Positions 1 to 8,685 of a stretch of DNA of 14,001 nt are shown here, in pieces; positions within the stretch are counted from its first letter, which is position 1; every line of letters starts with the position of its first letter. The notes under the pieces are model-generated. The model did not search any database. It had not been told where the DNA came from and saw nothing but the letters and a program-made list of their open reading frames with translations. Source of the stretch: Phoronis ovalis (lineage: Eukaryota; Phoronida; Phoronidae); NCBI GenBank assembly GCA_028565635.1, contig JAOXYB010034841.1:1-14001 (forward strand), given 5' to 3'. Both the position numbers and the translations under genes were made by a program.

Positions 1-841
1 ATTCAATAGGTTAACCACACTCGGGGAAGAATGTCTCGGGGTTTTATCCCAGTGATTACGTGGTTCAACTTTACCTGTCCGTGTAAATGCGTTCACAAAG
101 CGGTCTTTTTGAGTTCGGCAAATGCTCAGGCAAAAGTCCGGGTAAAACTACCCTTTGTGAACAGGGTATAAGATAAAAAGGTACCCAGAGAACGTGTCAC
201 GAGTATTTATAAATACACATATATGGTATCAGAAACTTCCCCTGTGTATATTTAAGCCACGTCAACAAAGATTCAGAGCATGTTTACTGAACGCTGATAG
301 GGACATTATGCAGTAGACCCTTCAGTATCCGATGAAAGTATTCACCGAAAGTACAACACCGCTGGCGTCCATTGTGCATGTGATTGTGCCTTTACAACGA
401 CAAGGGACTATGTACATCTCATTATTTTGGAATTTACAAGTGACGTGTGTAACTGATCTCAATTTGTGGACACCTTTTACATTATCAAGACACAGGCAAG
501 TCCGCTTTTGTTCTCTGCCAAACAGTCATTGCATGGTTTTCGAGAAATTCCTATGTTAACACGAATGGGTAAGAACTTTAGTGATCTACAAAATGTACTA
601 TAAGCAAGCACACTCCGTATCTTATGTTATGATCAATATATATATTGCTCACGTGCATCTGTTCTGACAACTACACTATTAGGGAGTGCAGAGCGAGCTT
701 ATTATATTGTTACTCGTGAAGTTCGTAAAGATATCAAGTTACTTACTAACCTGTGAATGCAGAAGCGGTTTCCTGGGCAACGTCTGTTTGCATTGTTGTT
801 AAACTACTAGAAAATCGTAACGCAATATAATTCATTCATAG
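1..841. other. Non-coding, probably intronic; no exon recognised
   Basis: No protein-like block of a known family was recognised on either strand. The reading frame open at 332-559 has low-complexity composition and no family resemblance. Because the first recognisable transporter exon begins at 842 with an acceptor, this stretch is most simply the preceding intron. A perfect 10-base inverted pair (GTTCACAAAG at 91-100 and its complement at 152-161) is the only structure noticed. Confidence 0.4.
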
Positions 842-988
842 GTATTGTCATGTTGATGATGATGTTATCGGTTATTGTGGCTGGCATTGTAGAAACAATC
901 AGATTGAACAAACAACACTTAAGTGTGTTAGCTCTGCTGCCTCAAACCATGTTGGTATCGACTGGCGAAGTCTTTGCTACAATCACAG
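842..988 (+). CDS. POT/SLC15-type peptide transporter, internal exon (TM9-TM10 region)
   Basis: Internal exon of a major-facilitator proton-coupled oligopeptide transporter, a membrane protein that moves di- and tripeptides (and histidine in the SLC15A4 branch) with protons. It starts after a TTCATTCATAG acceptor in phase 1 and ends at CACAG|GTATTA in phase 1: 147 bases, 48 whole codons. The translation opens with a hydrophobic helix (MLMMMLSVIVAGIVE) and ends STGEVFATIT, the family's TM10 segment. Its Glu corresponds to the conserved TM10 glutamate (Glu595 in human PEPT1). The phase-1 end joins exactly to the next exon at 1883, restoring GEVF...GLEFA. TM numbering is from family knowledge; membership is strongly supported by the motifs, but the subfamily is inferred. 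Confidence 0.82.
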
Positions 989-1283
989 GTATTAGAAAAA
1001 GCTTGCACAGAATTTACTAATAATTGCGAACCGGTAATGTGTGACAGGCCCTGTGATATAAAATGTATATTACTTTGGAACTGAAAGACGCTAATGGAAT
1101 AAATGGCTCTTTTCATTTTTGGGGGACGGTGATATTTAAATCTGCTAATGGGGAACACTGTGAATATTGCTTCTGAATAGCTAACAGGAAGTAGAGGTAC
1201 TTGAATCCAGTATTTTAGTGTTTACAACATTGGATTGTTTATTTTCAGTATAACAGTAAAATGTGCTTTCAAATTGCTCTTAT

Positions 1284-1675
1284 CCCGCACTCCAACAAAA
1301 ATCCGTAACACATGACAGGTATATATGCATTTTTAAAATGACCCCTAAACGTTGTTTTTTCTTAATTCAGTATCCCTATTTTCGCGAAAACAAGGATATT
1401 TTGCACTGACAAAAATCACCCATTTTTTCGGTGTACCTTTTTACGTGCTATCGAATTGAATAGTAAACAGTTTTTCCCGTATTTTGTTCACTTGTTTTTA
1501 GTATGAATCTGTCACGATTCCCTCAATATTATACCTTTTTTGGACTTTCAAGGAATCCTTTTCTAACATCTACCCTTTCTTCAAGTTTTGAGGACAGTGA
1601 CTTTTTTAGAAAATCACTCCCTTTCCCGCGAAATTCGAAACGATCATGTGGTCCCATATCACGTTGGAGTGCGGG
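1284..1675. repeat. Intron segment bounded by a 13-base inverted repeat
   Basis: Within the transporter intron (989-1882), the 13-mer CCCGCACTCCAAC at 1284-1296 recurs as its perfect reverse complement at 1663-1675. The enclosed 366 bases are open in one frame on each strand near the right end (+ 1503-1700; the - strand is also open for over 50 codons), but neither translation resembles a family I know. It could be a small inverted-repeat transposon remnant. No target-site duplication was confirmed, so this remains a guess. Confidence 0.3.
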
Positions 1676-1882
1676 GACCCGGGCTCTCATCAGTGTTTGA
1701 CTTTACATGTTTCATTCAACATCAATATTGATTAATAGTTTTGAGTGGTATTATATACCAACAACTATAAGCAATTTTGATATTGAATATTGAATATATA
1801 CTATTGAAACCGTACATCGATGAAAAAGTTTCGTGACATAAATATGTATATTACATTACTATAATAGGCGTTATGGTTGTAG

Positions 1883-2005
1883 GATTGGAATTTGCATTCA
1901 CGCAGTCTCCTGTAGGGTTAGAAGGAACAGTAATGGCAGTGTATTACTGCTCGTGGGGATTCGCTTCGTTTCTGGGAACAGGATTGGTAAAGCTTGTAAA
2001 CACCT
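1883..2005 (+). CDS. POT/SLC15-type peptide transporter, internal exon (end of TM10 to TM11)
   Basis: Continues the peptide transporter exon at 842-988. The chosen acceptor is TTGTAG at 1877-1882, because starting at 1883 gives GA+TTG, which with the leftover G reads Gly-Leu and completes GEVFATIT-GLEFAFTQSP, the family's best-conserved block (GLEF[AS]YSQ[AS]P in relatives). A second AG at 1867-1868 would insert four foreign residues. TM11 follows (VMAVYYCSWGFASFLGTGL). The 3' end is uncertain. TTG|GTAAAG at 1987 and CTT|GTAAAC at 1996 are phase 0, while ACCT|GTATTA at 2006 is phase 1, the phase the last exon needs; the coordinate given assumes the last. See the separate finding on this junction. 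Confidence 0.78.
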
Positions 2006-2410
2006 GTATTAAATTCAACATATAAATTTAATTACGTAACTCTGTCCTTTATAAACATTCACGAGCATCTTAAAATATCAGTCAGAATACTGTAGCACAC
2101 ATGTCAGAATAAACGTAGTTATAACTTGATATACCACAAAGAAAATATTCGCAGCGTGTTAAGCCTTTTTTCCTTTTACTGTAATTATTACTATTAGTTA
2201 AAAATAGTCTTGATGACATCAATTTTGAAAATATTTTAATCTTTTTTCGGGGAGCAAAAATATGTATAAACACCACGGTGATAAATACCTAAAAAATGAG
2301 GATGTGTCATTTAGCTAAAATCACTGTAATCATCAGGACAAAATAATTTCCCTTTAGTTGTTTCAATGTAATTAAGTAATTAACAGTGTTGCATTTTTTC
2401 TTTCTTGCAG

Positions 2411-2601
2411 GAGCTTACAAGTGGTATCCAGATGATATCGATAAAGGATATCTGTATTGTTACATGTTTTTACTGGCCGGGTTGGTTGCTGTTAGTTTAG
2501 CAATCTTTATATTCATTGCGAAGAAATATAAGTATATATCACGAAGCCGATCAGGGGATACGCGAGAAGTTAGTGTTTCCGGTAGATATGTGCAAAGATA
2601 G
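2411..2601 (+). CDS. POT/SLC15-type peptide transporter, last coding exon (TM12 and tail)
   Basis: The 3' terminal coding exon of the transporter. A strong polypyrimidine tract and CAG acceptor (CATTTTTTCTTTCTTGCAG) precede 2411. The translation begins AYKWYPDDIDKGYLYCY, matching the W(Y/F)P..IN.G.L.YYF block that precedes TM12 in POT proteins, then a hydrophobic helix (MFLLAGLVAVSLAIFIFIA) and the cytosolic KKYKY end. It closes with a serine/arginine-rich tail of about 23 residues and TAG at 2599-2601. Length and composition fit the C-terminus of SLC15A4-like proteins. The exon may really begin at 2414 (after GAG) if the previous exon ends at 2005. Confidence 0.82.
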
Positions 2602-3069
2602 CTTGTTACAATGGACTTGGTTTATGAATTTACTTATGCAGAACATGTGTGCTTGGATTGTATTGTTCAGTGGCGTTGCTTTGCTACTGTTTGTCAGATC
2701 ATAGCGTGCAATGTGTGTTTTAGTTGTGCCACCAAGATCGTGGTAATAGGAATAATTGTGGCGAGTTTATTTATGTTCTTACTACGTATAGAGCAAGATA
2801 TAAAGCACAATGCACGACATGTAAAACAGTCCTATTTTGAAATCGCATTGATTCATATAAAGCTTGTTCAGAATTTTGCTAAATTCACTTTCTTTGTACA
2901 TGTAACTGTGCTGTCGGAAAATACCGCAATACGTGCAGCAAATTGTATATAAACAATTTTATGGACGAATTAGTAACATTGCAACTTTGCAGAATTTCGG
3001 TTTTACATATACCAGAAATTTATGCTGTATAAGTATGCGTCAGAATAATATAATTTAAGACGCACGAAA

Positions 3070-3154
3070 AATAAATACATGCTTTATCACTTTTTGTCAT
3101 TTTTCAAGTACTTTTGAGCAACTATATGCAAAATGAGAGGCAAATATCAATAAA
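3070..3154 (+). terminator. Candidate poly(A) signals of the transporter gene
   Basis: AATAAA occurs at 3070-3075 and again at 3149-3154, about 470-550 bases after the transporter stop codon. The first is followed within 30 bases by a T-rich stretch (CTTTTTGTCATTTTTC) of the kind that marks cleavage sites. The region 2602-3069 is therefore read as 3' UTR. The open frame at 2611-2952 inside it shows no family resemblance and is regarded as chance. AATAAA is frequent in DNA this AT-rich, so support is modest. Confidence 0.4.
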
Positions 3155-3160
3155 TACGCC

Positions 3161-4592
3161 ACATGCCTTTTTGATGGTCACACAAATGTTGAGGAAGGCT
3201 AATAAAACTCAACGAGAGGATTAAAAAAAAGCTGAAAATGTAATGGCATAAAAGTACAGATTAAAAGTGTTGAATCAACTAAAGTTTTTATACGAATTTA
3301 CCCGGTCACCACTTACTTCCGGGCCTGTTCACTCTTAACACCATCTCAGTTTCCATGGGAGAATGCTCAACAAGCGACCATAGCATAACTTTCAGCGCAA
3401 GGTGAAAATCGGCCCTGTGCGAAGGAAATGAGTGTCCTGGAAATGAACGACTACAGGACAACAATTGCTAGGAATAAATGTTCACTGGATATATAGATAG
3501 AGGTTTAAAATTCCTGGCTATTTGTCCGTGTACATAGGAGTAAATAAGGGATCATGGGAGAATCTATCTGGGGAACCAGCGTACCGATTTTGAAGCAATT
3601 CTCCGAGTTGAAAGTGAGGAGTGTAATATATAAAGCACTAAATTTATCATAATATAAGAAACGTCTTAATTTGTCAACTGCTCAACCAATTGTATGACAC
3701 GTGTGTTGCTAAATCAGCCTGGCTAAATTATATAAGCTGAAGTGCGTTATTGACGTGTTTGGATCAGATTCACATTTTGAAAATATTAAAAACAGTAAAA
3801 AAAAACATATTCTGTCTTGCAACGGCTGTGCACTAACACTCCGTTGTGAGTGTGTGATCACGTCTTCTTTGTCACCCGGTTTAATTCTAGAGACATTGTA
3901 AATTTACTATACATGTTTCTTACGCCCATTCGCACAGTCCCTTTTGCGTCCTTCTTGCGTTGTCTAGTTATTCACGATTTGTTCATGCGTAAGCTACCTT
4001 ATGCATTTACCTTCTGCTTTTGCTTTTCGCCCTAAACGTAGATTTTTTGGTAAAAGTACAGTTAACACGATTTTTTATCGTCTGCAGAAAAAATTGGCAC
4101 CCGTATTTAATAACACTGCGGAAAACGATTTATGATTTAATTAAGATATGGGTGTTCCTGTTATTGTGGTATTCTTCTTAATGGTTTATTAAACAAATTG
4201 TAAAGTGTGCAATAAGTCAGTATGAAAAATACAAGTATTCCTTTTGTCATTTTAATACTGGTAATCGATATGAGGTGATTACTGTTTGCTTACAGTCTGG
4301 AATTTGTTTTATACTTTCCCGCACTTCGTTGTGGACCATCAGCCTCCTTGGTTTGAGTTGAGAGACACACAATGTTAAAGGAAACAAGGAAAGAAGAGAG
4401 GTAAGCTGTGATTCTTAATATTTACAAAAAACTTTGCTTAACTATTTTTTTAATACATTAAACAGTGCCAATGCATTAGATTAGTTGAATAATACATGTG
4501 TACAAGTGATGTAATGTCACCATCATATAATACAAAATATCACAAAAAATAATAAAGACAAACAAGAATGCAATATATACACTAGCAACATA
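3161..4592. other. Intergenic, no gene recognised
   Basis: About 1.4 kb without recognisable exons on either strand. The interval 3300-3480 is richer in G+C than its surroundings and may be an old repeat, but I could not name it. Open frames here (for example 3850-4035) have no family resemblance. A short ATG frame at 4373 runs into a good donor (AGAG|GTAAGC near 4401), which could be a first exon, but its phase does not fit the LamG block downstream. Confidence 0.4.
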
Positions 4593-4884
4593 ATACGAGG
4601 TTCAAAACGTTGGCACACATAGTACAAAGTATTACTGAGTGTAAAAAATGCTTGCTAAAACATGTACAACCAGTTTCTAAATTAACTGCTTAATTATAAT
4701 AAAATACCTACAGCATTGCTAAAAAAATGATAGCGAGCAAGAAAACTGCTGGTGTTGTCTATAATTATATTATGATTTTGGGGCTAAAATAGAATAATTA
4801 ATTTTAAAATAGTTAAAAACTACACTAATTAATACAAAATCAATAAAAATGTTATCACACCTTAGTAACTTTTTAAATAACATC
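4593..4884 (+). repeat. Inverted repeat arm A
   Basis: About 290 bases, very AT-rich, that recur as a near-identical reverse complement at 5184-5482. Matching landmarks are ATACGAGGTTCAAAACG at the outer edge, GTTGTACATGTTTTAGC (read from the other arm) in the middle and GGTGTGATAACA towards the inner edge. Small indels and a few substitutions separate the arms. The two arms can fold back over a spacer of about 300 bases. No transposase-like coding was seen, so this could be a non-autonomous element or a local inverted duplication. Confidence 0.8.
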
Positions 4885-4947
4885 GTGTTATATAATATAA
4901 CAGCTATTTGAATTGACCAAACTGATATGTTGCACTAACCTTATTAG
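4881..4947 (+). repeat. Inverted repeat arm B
   Basis: Sixty-seven bases immediately inside arm A, starting CATCGTGTTATATAATATAA and ending CCTTATTAG. They recur as reverse complement at 5661-5727 with one mismatch (CAGT against CGGT), and weaker similarity continues for about ten bases on the arm-A side. A and B together look like one unit of roughly 350 bases (4593-4947). Confidence 0.85.
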
Positions 4948-5183
4948 TGCGGAAAAACTTATAGCAGATACTATGTCGAGCCTTTCACAATAAAGTAAAT
5001 ATATGTGATAACCGTAACATGAGAGTAACATTATGTTACTCAAAATGTATCTAAAACAACGTTTCATTTCATTAAATCCTGCTCCTTAAATTGTTAGCAC
5101 TCTATTAATTATACGTTTGCCTTCGTCCAATAAACATTTTAGCACTGTTTAGCCACAATTTCCATTTTTCTCATTATGCATCA

Positions 5184-5482
5184 TATTTATTTAAAAAATT
5201 ACTATAAAGGTGTGATAACATTTTTATTAATTTTGTATTAATTAGTGTAGTTTTTAACTATTTTAAAATTAATTATTCTATTTTAGCCCCAAAATCATAA
5301 TATAATTATAGACAACACCAGCAGTTTTCTTGCACGCTATCTTTTTTTTAGAAATGCTGTAGGTATTTTATTATAATTAAGCAGTTAATTTAGAAACTGA
5401 GCTGGTTGTACATGTTTTAGCAAGCATTTTTTACACTCAGTAATACTTTGTACTATGTGTGCCGACGCTTTGAACTTCGTAT
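5184..5482 (-). repeat. Inverted repeat arm A' (reverse complement of A)
   Basis: Reverse-complement copy of 4593-4884. It begins in TTATTTAAAAA.TTACTA and ends at GAACTTCGTAT. In a simple inverted unit it would be preceded by B', but the sequence before it (5041-5183) does not match B. The spacer also holds a near-perfect 19-base palindrome (GAGTAACATTATGTTACTC, 5023-5041). Confidence 0.8.
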
Positions 5483-5660
5483 ACGAGAAAAACATTGTTA
5501 GAACATTAAAAGTTATCCAGGTAAAACAAAATTAACGATTATATGTTGAAAAAAAATGAGATTTTGACGTAAATTAATTATTACTTAACGTAAAACAATC
5601 AAGATAAGTAAGAAACAAATCATTCAAGTTATTGTTTAACGTTGTGGCACATACTGTATT

Positions 5661-5737
5661 CTAATAAGGTTAGTGCAACATATCGGTTTGGTCAATTCAA
5701 ATAGCTGTTATATTATATAACACGATGTTAGTTAAAG
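5661..5737 (-). repeat. Inverted repeat arm B' (reverse complement of B)
   Basis: Reverse-complement copy of 4881-4947, starting CTAATAAGG and reaching CACGATG at 5721-5727, with degraded similarity to about 5737. It lies outside arm A' instead of inside it. Its last bases contain the ATG at 5725-5727 that opens the LamG-fragment ORF, so the start codon of that ORF comes from the repeat. Confidence 0.85.
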
Positions 5738-6190
5738 GAACCATTTTTATTTTGTGTTATTTATCAAGTCGGACCGAGCTTTATGCAGGGGCACTGTTTG
5801 GCTGGATGTGGGATGAAGCTCTGCGTCAATGGAGCACACACGTTTGGATGAATGTAGGTCCCGGTGACTTCTTTTTCAGGTTAAAGCGTGACGATGGATT
5901 GGTAGATGCTGTGGAATCTGTTAACGCATTCCCACTTGACAAGTGGTCTTTTGCAGCTGCTACTTACGACTATGCATCTGGGGAAACAAAGTCGTGGAAA
6001 TACGGTAAAGTTATTGGTTCATTATCCTACCCAAAGTTGAAACAACGCTTGTCCAATGACGTCTTGATTGCAAAATCTTCGCTTGCCGGAGATAAACGTT
6101 TTTGGGATGGAAAAGTGGCCTGCTACCAATTCTATGATCGGGCATTAAATCAAGAGGAAATTCTGGAAGCTCAAAAACTATGTTCAATAG
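5725..6190 (+). CDS. LamG-type domain exon, N-terminally truncated and chimeric
   Basis: Open from ATG 5725 to a phase-1 donor at 6190 (TTCAATAG|GTATGA); read through, it would stop at 6213. Residues 1-20 (MLVKGTIFILCYLSS...) have no LamG similarity. From Gly-Ala-Leu-Phe on it is the C-terminal half of a concanavalin A-like LamG domain, including WSTHVWM, KWSFAAATYDYASGETKSW, GDKRFWDGKVACYQFYDRAL and a final QKLC. Such domains bind glycans or proteins outside the cell. The N-terminal half present in the neighbouring copy at 6379 is absent; similarity begins at 5786, at CAG|GGGC, a possible acceptor. So either an upstream exon splices in at 5789 (phase 1), or the ATG is a new start giving a short signal-peptide-like leader (K, then GTIFILCYL, possible cleavage after LYA). 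The phase-1 donor matches the next exon. Domain call secure; expression and start uncertain. Confidence 0.65.
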
Positions 6191-6378
6191 GTATGACGTA
6201 TTTTCAGAAGTAAAAGACCATCAATGTGCAAAAAAAATCTATTCGAAAATTTAGTATTATAGTGAAACCAAAATTGCACTTTTATGCTACAAGGAAACTC
6301 TAAGATATAGGAGATAATCAGCAATTACCCCATTACGTAATTAAAGTTTAATATAAAGCAACAAGTAAAGTTTTCTAG

Positions 6379-7020
6379 GTTCTATTCCCAAACCTGTTGG
6401 ATTTTGGCAGTTCAATGAAGACCAACACGGAAGCGACCTGAGTTGTAACAACAATGATGCTATAGTCAGCGGTGTCACGCTGGTTGATGGTCCAAATGGT
6501 GAGGATAAGGGTGCCTACAAGTTTGCTGGTACACCTGAATCGTTCATCCGCATACCAAACAATGGAGCCCTTGATAGCGAATCCTATACCATCATAATGC
6601 AATTTATGGCCGTAGCAGGGGCACTGTTTGGCTGGATGTGGGATGAAGCTATGCGTCAATGGAGCACACATGTTTGGATGAATATAAGTCCTGGTGACTT
6701 CTTTTTCAGGTTAAAGTGTGACGATGGATTGGTAGATGCTGTGGAATCTGTTAACGCATTCCCAATTGACAAATGGTTTTTTGCAGCTGCTATTTACGAC
6801 TATGCATCTGGAGAAACAAAGTCGTGGAAAGACGGTGAAGTTACTTGTTCTTGAACCTACCCAAAGCTAAACCAACGCTTGTCCTAGAATGTCTTGATTG
6901 CAAAATGTTCGCGTGAAGGGGATAAACGTTTTTGGGATGGAAAAGTGGCCTGCTACCAATGCTATGATCGGGCATTAAATCAAGAGGAAATTCTGGAAGC
7001 TCAAAAACTATGTTCATTAG
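6379..7020 (+). pseudogene. Complete LamG-type domain exon with two in-frame stops
   Basis: A 642-base exon-like block between acceptor GTTTTCTAG|GT and donor TTCATTAG|GTAAGA, phase 1 at both ends, so it would splice in frame after the 5725-6190 exon. It encodes a whole LamG domain of 213 codons: PVGFWQFNEDQHGSDLSC, VDGPNGEDKGAYKFAGTP, FIRIPNNGALDS, then the half shared with the upstream copy, ending QKLCSL. Over the shared 405 bases (5786-6190 against 6616-7020) I count about 32 mismatches and no gaps, near 92% identity. Two in-frame stops, TGA at 6852-6854 and TAG at 6885-6887, interrupt it where the other copy is open. Nothing shifts the frame, which points to recent decay by substitution. 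Sequencing error or retention of function through skipping of this 3n-length exon cannot be excluded. Confidence 0.8.
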
Positions 7021-7640
7021 GTAAGAGGTATTTTTAGAAGTAAAAATAATCATAATTCTTGCTAAAACACAAAATATAGTGACTCTTATTCAATCACTTT
7101 TTAGCACTATGTGTAGTGTTTCTGGTATTTTTGTGAATATTAAAGTAATATGCTAAAAATGTTTGCAAGTTTCTTCAGAAATAATAATGCAAGTAAATAA
7201 AAATAAAAAATGTAAATGAAATTATTTCTTTGCAACTTGCCCAACACGGATGTGACATAAATTGACAATGGTCTCTCAGAGATTCTTGATGATCATGATG
7301 AATTTCGGTTAAACATCATCTCCTTTGCCAAATACACAGTTCAATTTTTTTAACAAATGCCTATAATTCACAATTACAGTTGGTGTGATAAGCCGTGTTC
7401 CAAGGATATGACTGTTCTACACTAGTATGGTATGTTAGTAAAACATAAGGATAACAAGGATAACGATATGCCTTGTCTGTGGACATGTATATTTTCATTT
7501 CTGCATGTTTTACAGCAGTGTTTGGAAGCAATTTCAAAAATACTCAAACTACTAAAGAGAATGCACAAACAGTGATAATTGCATGTAACTTTTTCTGTAT
7601 AGTTAATATATTCGGACAGTCAAATACAAAAAGTGAATAG
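7021..7640 (+). other. Downstream flank of LamG block with one weak candidate terminal exon
   Basis: The first 27 bases or so resemble the flank of the upstream LamG copy, so the duplication reaches into the intron. Beyond that no domain is recognised. One weak possibility is an exon at 7516-7640: acceptor TGTTTTACAG, two bases that complete a phase-1 codon (G+CA, Ala), 40 open codons, and TAG at 7638-7640. Its translation (VFGSNFKNTQTT...) has no known relatives. The phase agreement has a one-in-three chance of being accidental. Confidence 0.2.
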
Positions 7641-8240
7641 AATTGCAACAATGGTCAACAATCTCATGATCTCGGACCAGATACAAAAAAGTTGATTTTT
7701 AACTGTTCAGGTATTTAAACTAAAAAAGCTCTCCTTCACCAGTTTTTGATTTTTTTCCTTTAACAGTTTACGATATCACATTTTGAGCCGTTTTTGCGGA
7801 AATAGCAAGGACGTTTAAACACAAAATAGTTTTTTGAGTGGACACCATAGAAAAACGTACGCGAATTTGATTTCAATGTGGACGTTAAGTTCTTTCTTGC
7901 CATGATAATTCTGTCCAGCTCGAAGGTAAATTTTATAAAAAAAGATACGAAGTCTGCCAGTTGATGAAAGCAAGAACAGCAGCAAGAGAGTACCTGTAAA
8001 GAAGTTGTGACAGTTCGTGAAATCAATGCCAATTGGTACTGCCTACATAAGGGGTCTGGCTCCTACGGCCCTGTGTCCGAGGCTGTATGATACTAGTATA
8101 TAATATGTACATATTATTTGTTAGTAGATATGTTAATGATTTTTGTATACACTTTGTAAATACGCTTTTATTTGTCGTGACCAATCGGTTAGCTACACAA
8201 TTGTAATCAGACAAAACTGACCACCTCTATTATGACCTCT
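7641..8240. other. No exon recognised; short G+C-rich patch
   Basis: The minus-strand gene to the right should continue through here with a transmembrane exon, but none was recognised. A minus-strand acceptor (TTCTTTACAG) near 8000 opens onto LLLLFLLSS, which is hydrophobic but short and runs into KIY...RAGQ with no family resemblance. A patch at about 8049-8085 (GGTCTGGCTCCTACGGCCC and on) is much richer in G+C than its surroundings and may be part of a dispersed repeat. Confidence 0.3.
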
Positions 8241-8313
8241 AACACAACAAACACACACACACCCACACACACACACATACACACACACGCACACATATAT
8301 ACATATATATATT
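8241..8313. repeat. AC/AT microsatellite
   Basis: Imperfect (AC)n run from about 8241 to 8294 with single-base interruptions (CCC, CAT, CGC), passing into (AT)n at 8295-8313. On the transcribed minus strand it reads as a UG repeat starting shortly downstream of the putative donor of the exon at 8330-8379. Confidence 0.95.
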
Positions 8314-8329
8314 TATCTTCATGGATTAC

Positions 8330-8379
8330 TAATTTATCTTCAGCCAAGGATTCGTTGTGCTCCGGTAGTTGTTTGGCTG
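8330..8379 (-). CDS. Receptor-phosphatase-like gene, putative juxtamembrane linker exon
   Basis: Fifty bases after acceptor TTTATTTGTAG. The first two bases (CA) complete the codon left by the exon at 8686-8999 (G+CA, Ala), giving TFT-A-AKQLPEHNESLAEDKL, a hydrophilic stretch of the kind that lies just outside the membrane helix in receptor phosphatases. The donor is less clear: TTA|GTAATC at 8329-8324 gives phase 0. No transmembrane exon was found further left, so this is the last block I can tie to the gene. Support is the phase match and composition only. Confidence 0.4.
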
Positions 8380-8685
8380 CTACAAATAAAATAAAACGAT
8401 TTTAACATAGCACTCCTTCCTGTCAAACTACATAAATAATAACAAAAGGTACATTGGTTTTCAACTCTCATTGTTCTAACATACGCGGTGAAGTTTACTG
8501 TATCTCATTGCGTTCGGTGTTAGAATAATAAAGAAAGAAAACAGAAGCGTCTACAGTCATGAAAACAACAAGAATTACGCAGAATGTACTTTAAAACAAT
8601 GTGAGTTTTTTAGGATGCTCCACTATTGTGATGCAGCAATGAGATCTTCAGAAAAGCTTGACATTGCAAAGCAAGACATACTTAC

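Noticed and set aside
91-161. Stem-loop from GTTCACAAAG and CTTTGTGAAC
   Set aside because: A 10-base stem with a 51-base loop is isolated, with no element structure around it. It is noted only as a coincidence-level pairing.
2611-2952. A 113-residue open frame directly after the transporter stop
   Set aside because: It lies in the presumed 3' UTR, starts ten bases after the TAG in another frame, has no recognisable domain, and is followed by poly(A) signals. A second frame (2516-2704) overlaps it equally well, suggesting chance.
4373-4402. Possible first exon (ATG TTAAAGGAAACAAGG to AGAG|GTAAGC) for the LamG gene
   Set aside because: It would end in phase 2, but the possible acceptor of the first LamG copy needs phase 1. 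The peptide is short and charged, not signal-like.
6375-7053. Minus-strand open frames over the LamG exon
   Set aside because: They mirror the plus-strand LamG domain, which alone shows family motifs, and they lack their own domain signals.
7760-8032. Minus-strand 90-residue frame as the receptor's transmembrane exon
   Set aside because: In that frame it is Cys-rich with only a short hydrophobic run. The alternative frame after the acceptor near 8000 (LLLLFLLSS) is too short for a helix and is not followed by a phosphatase-type sequence.
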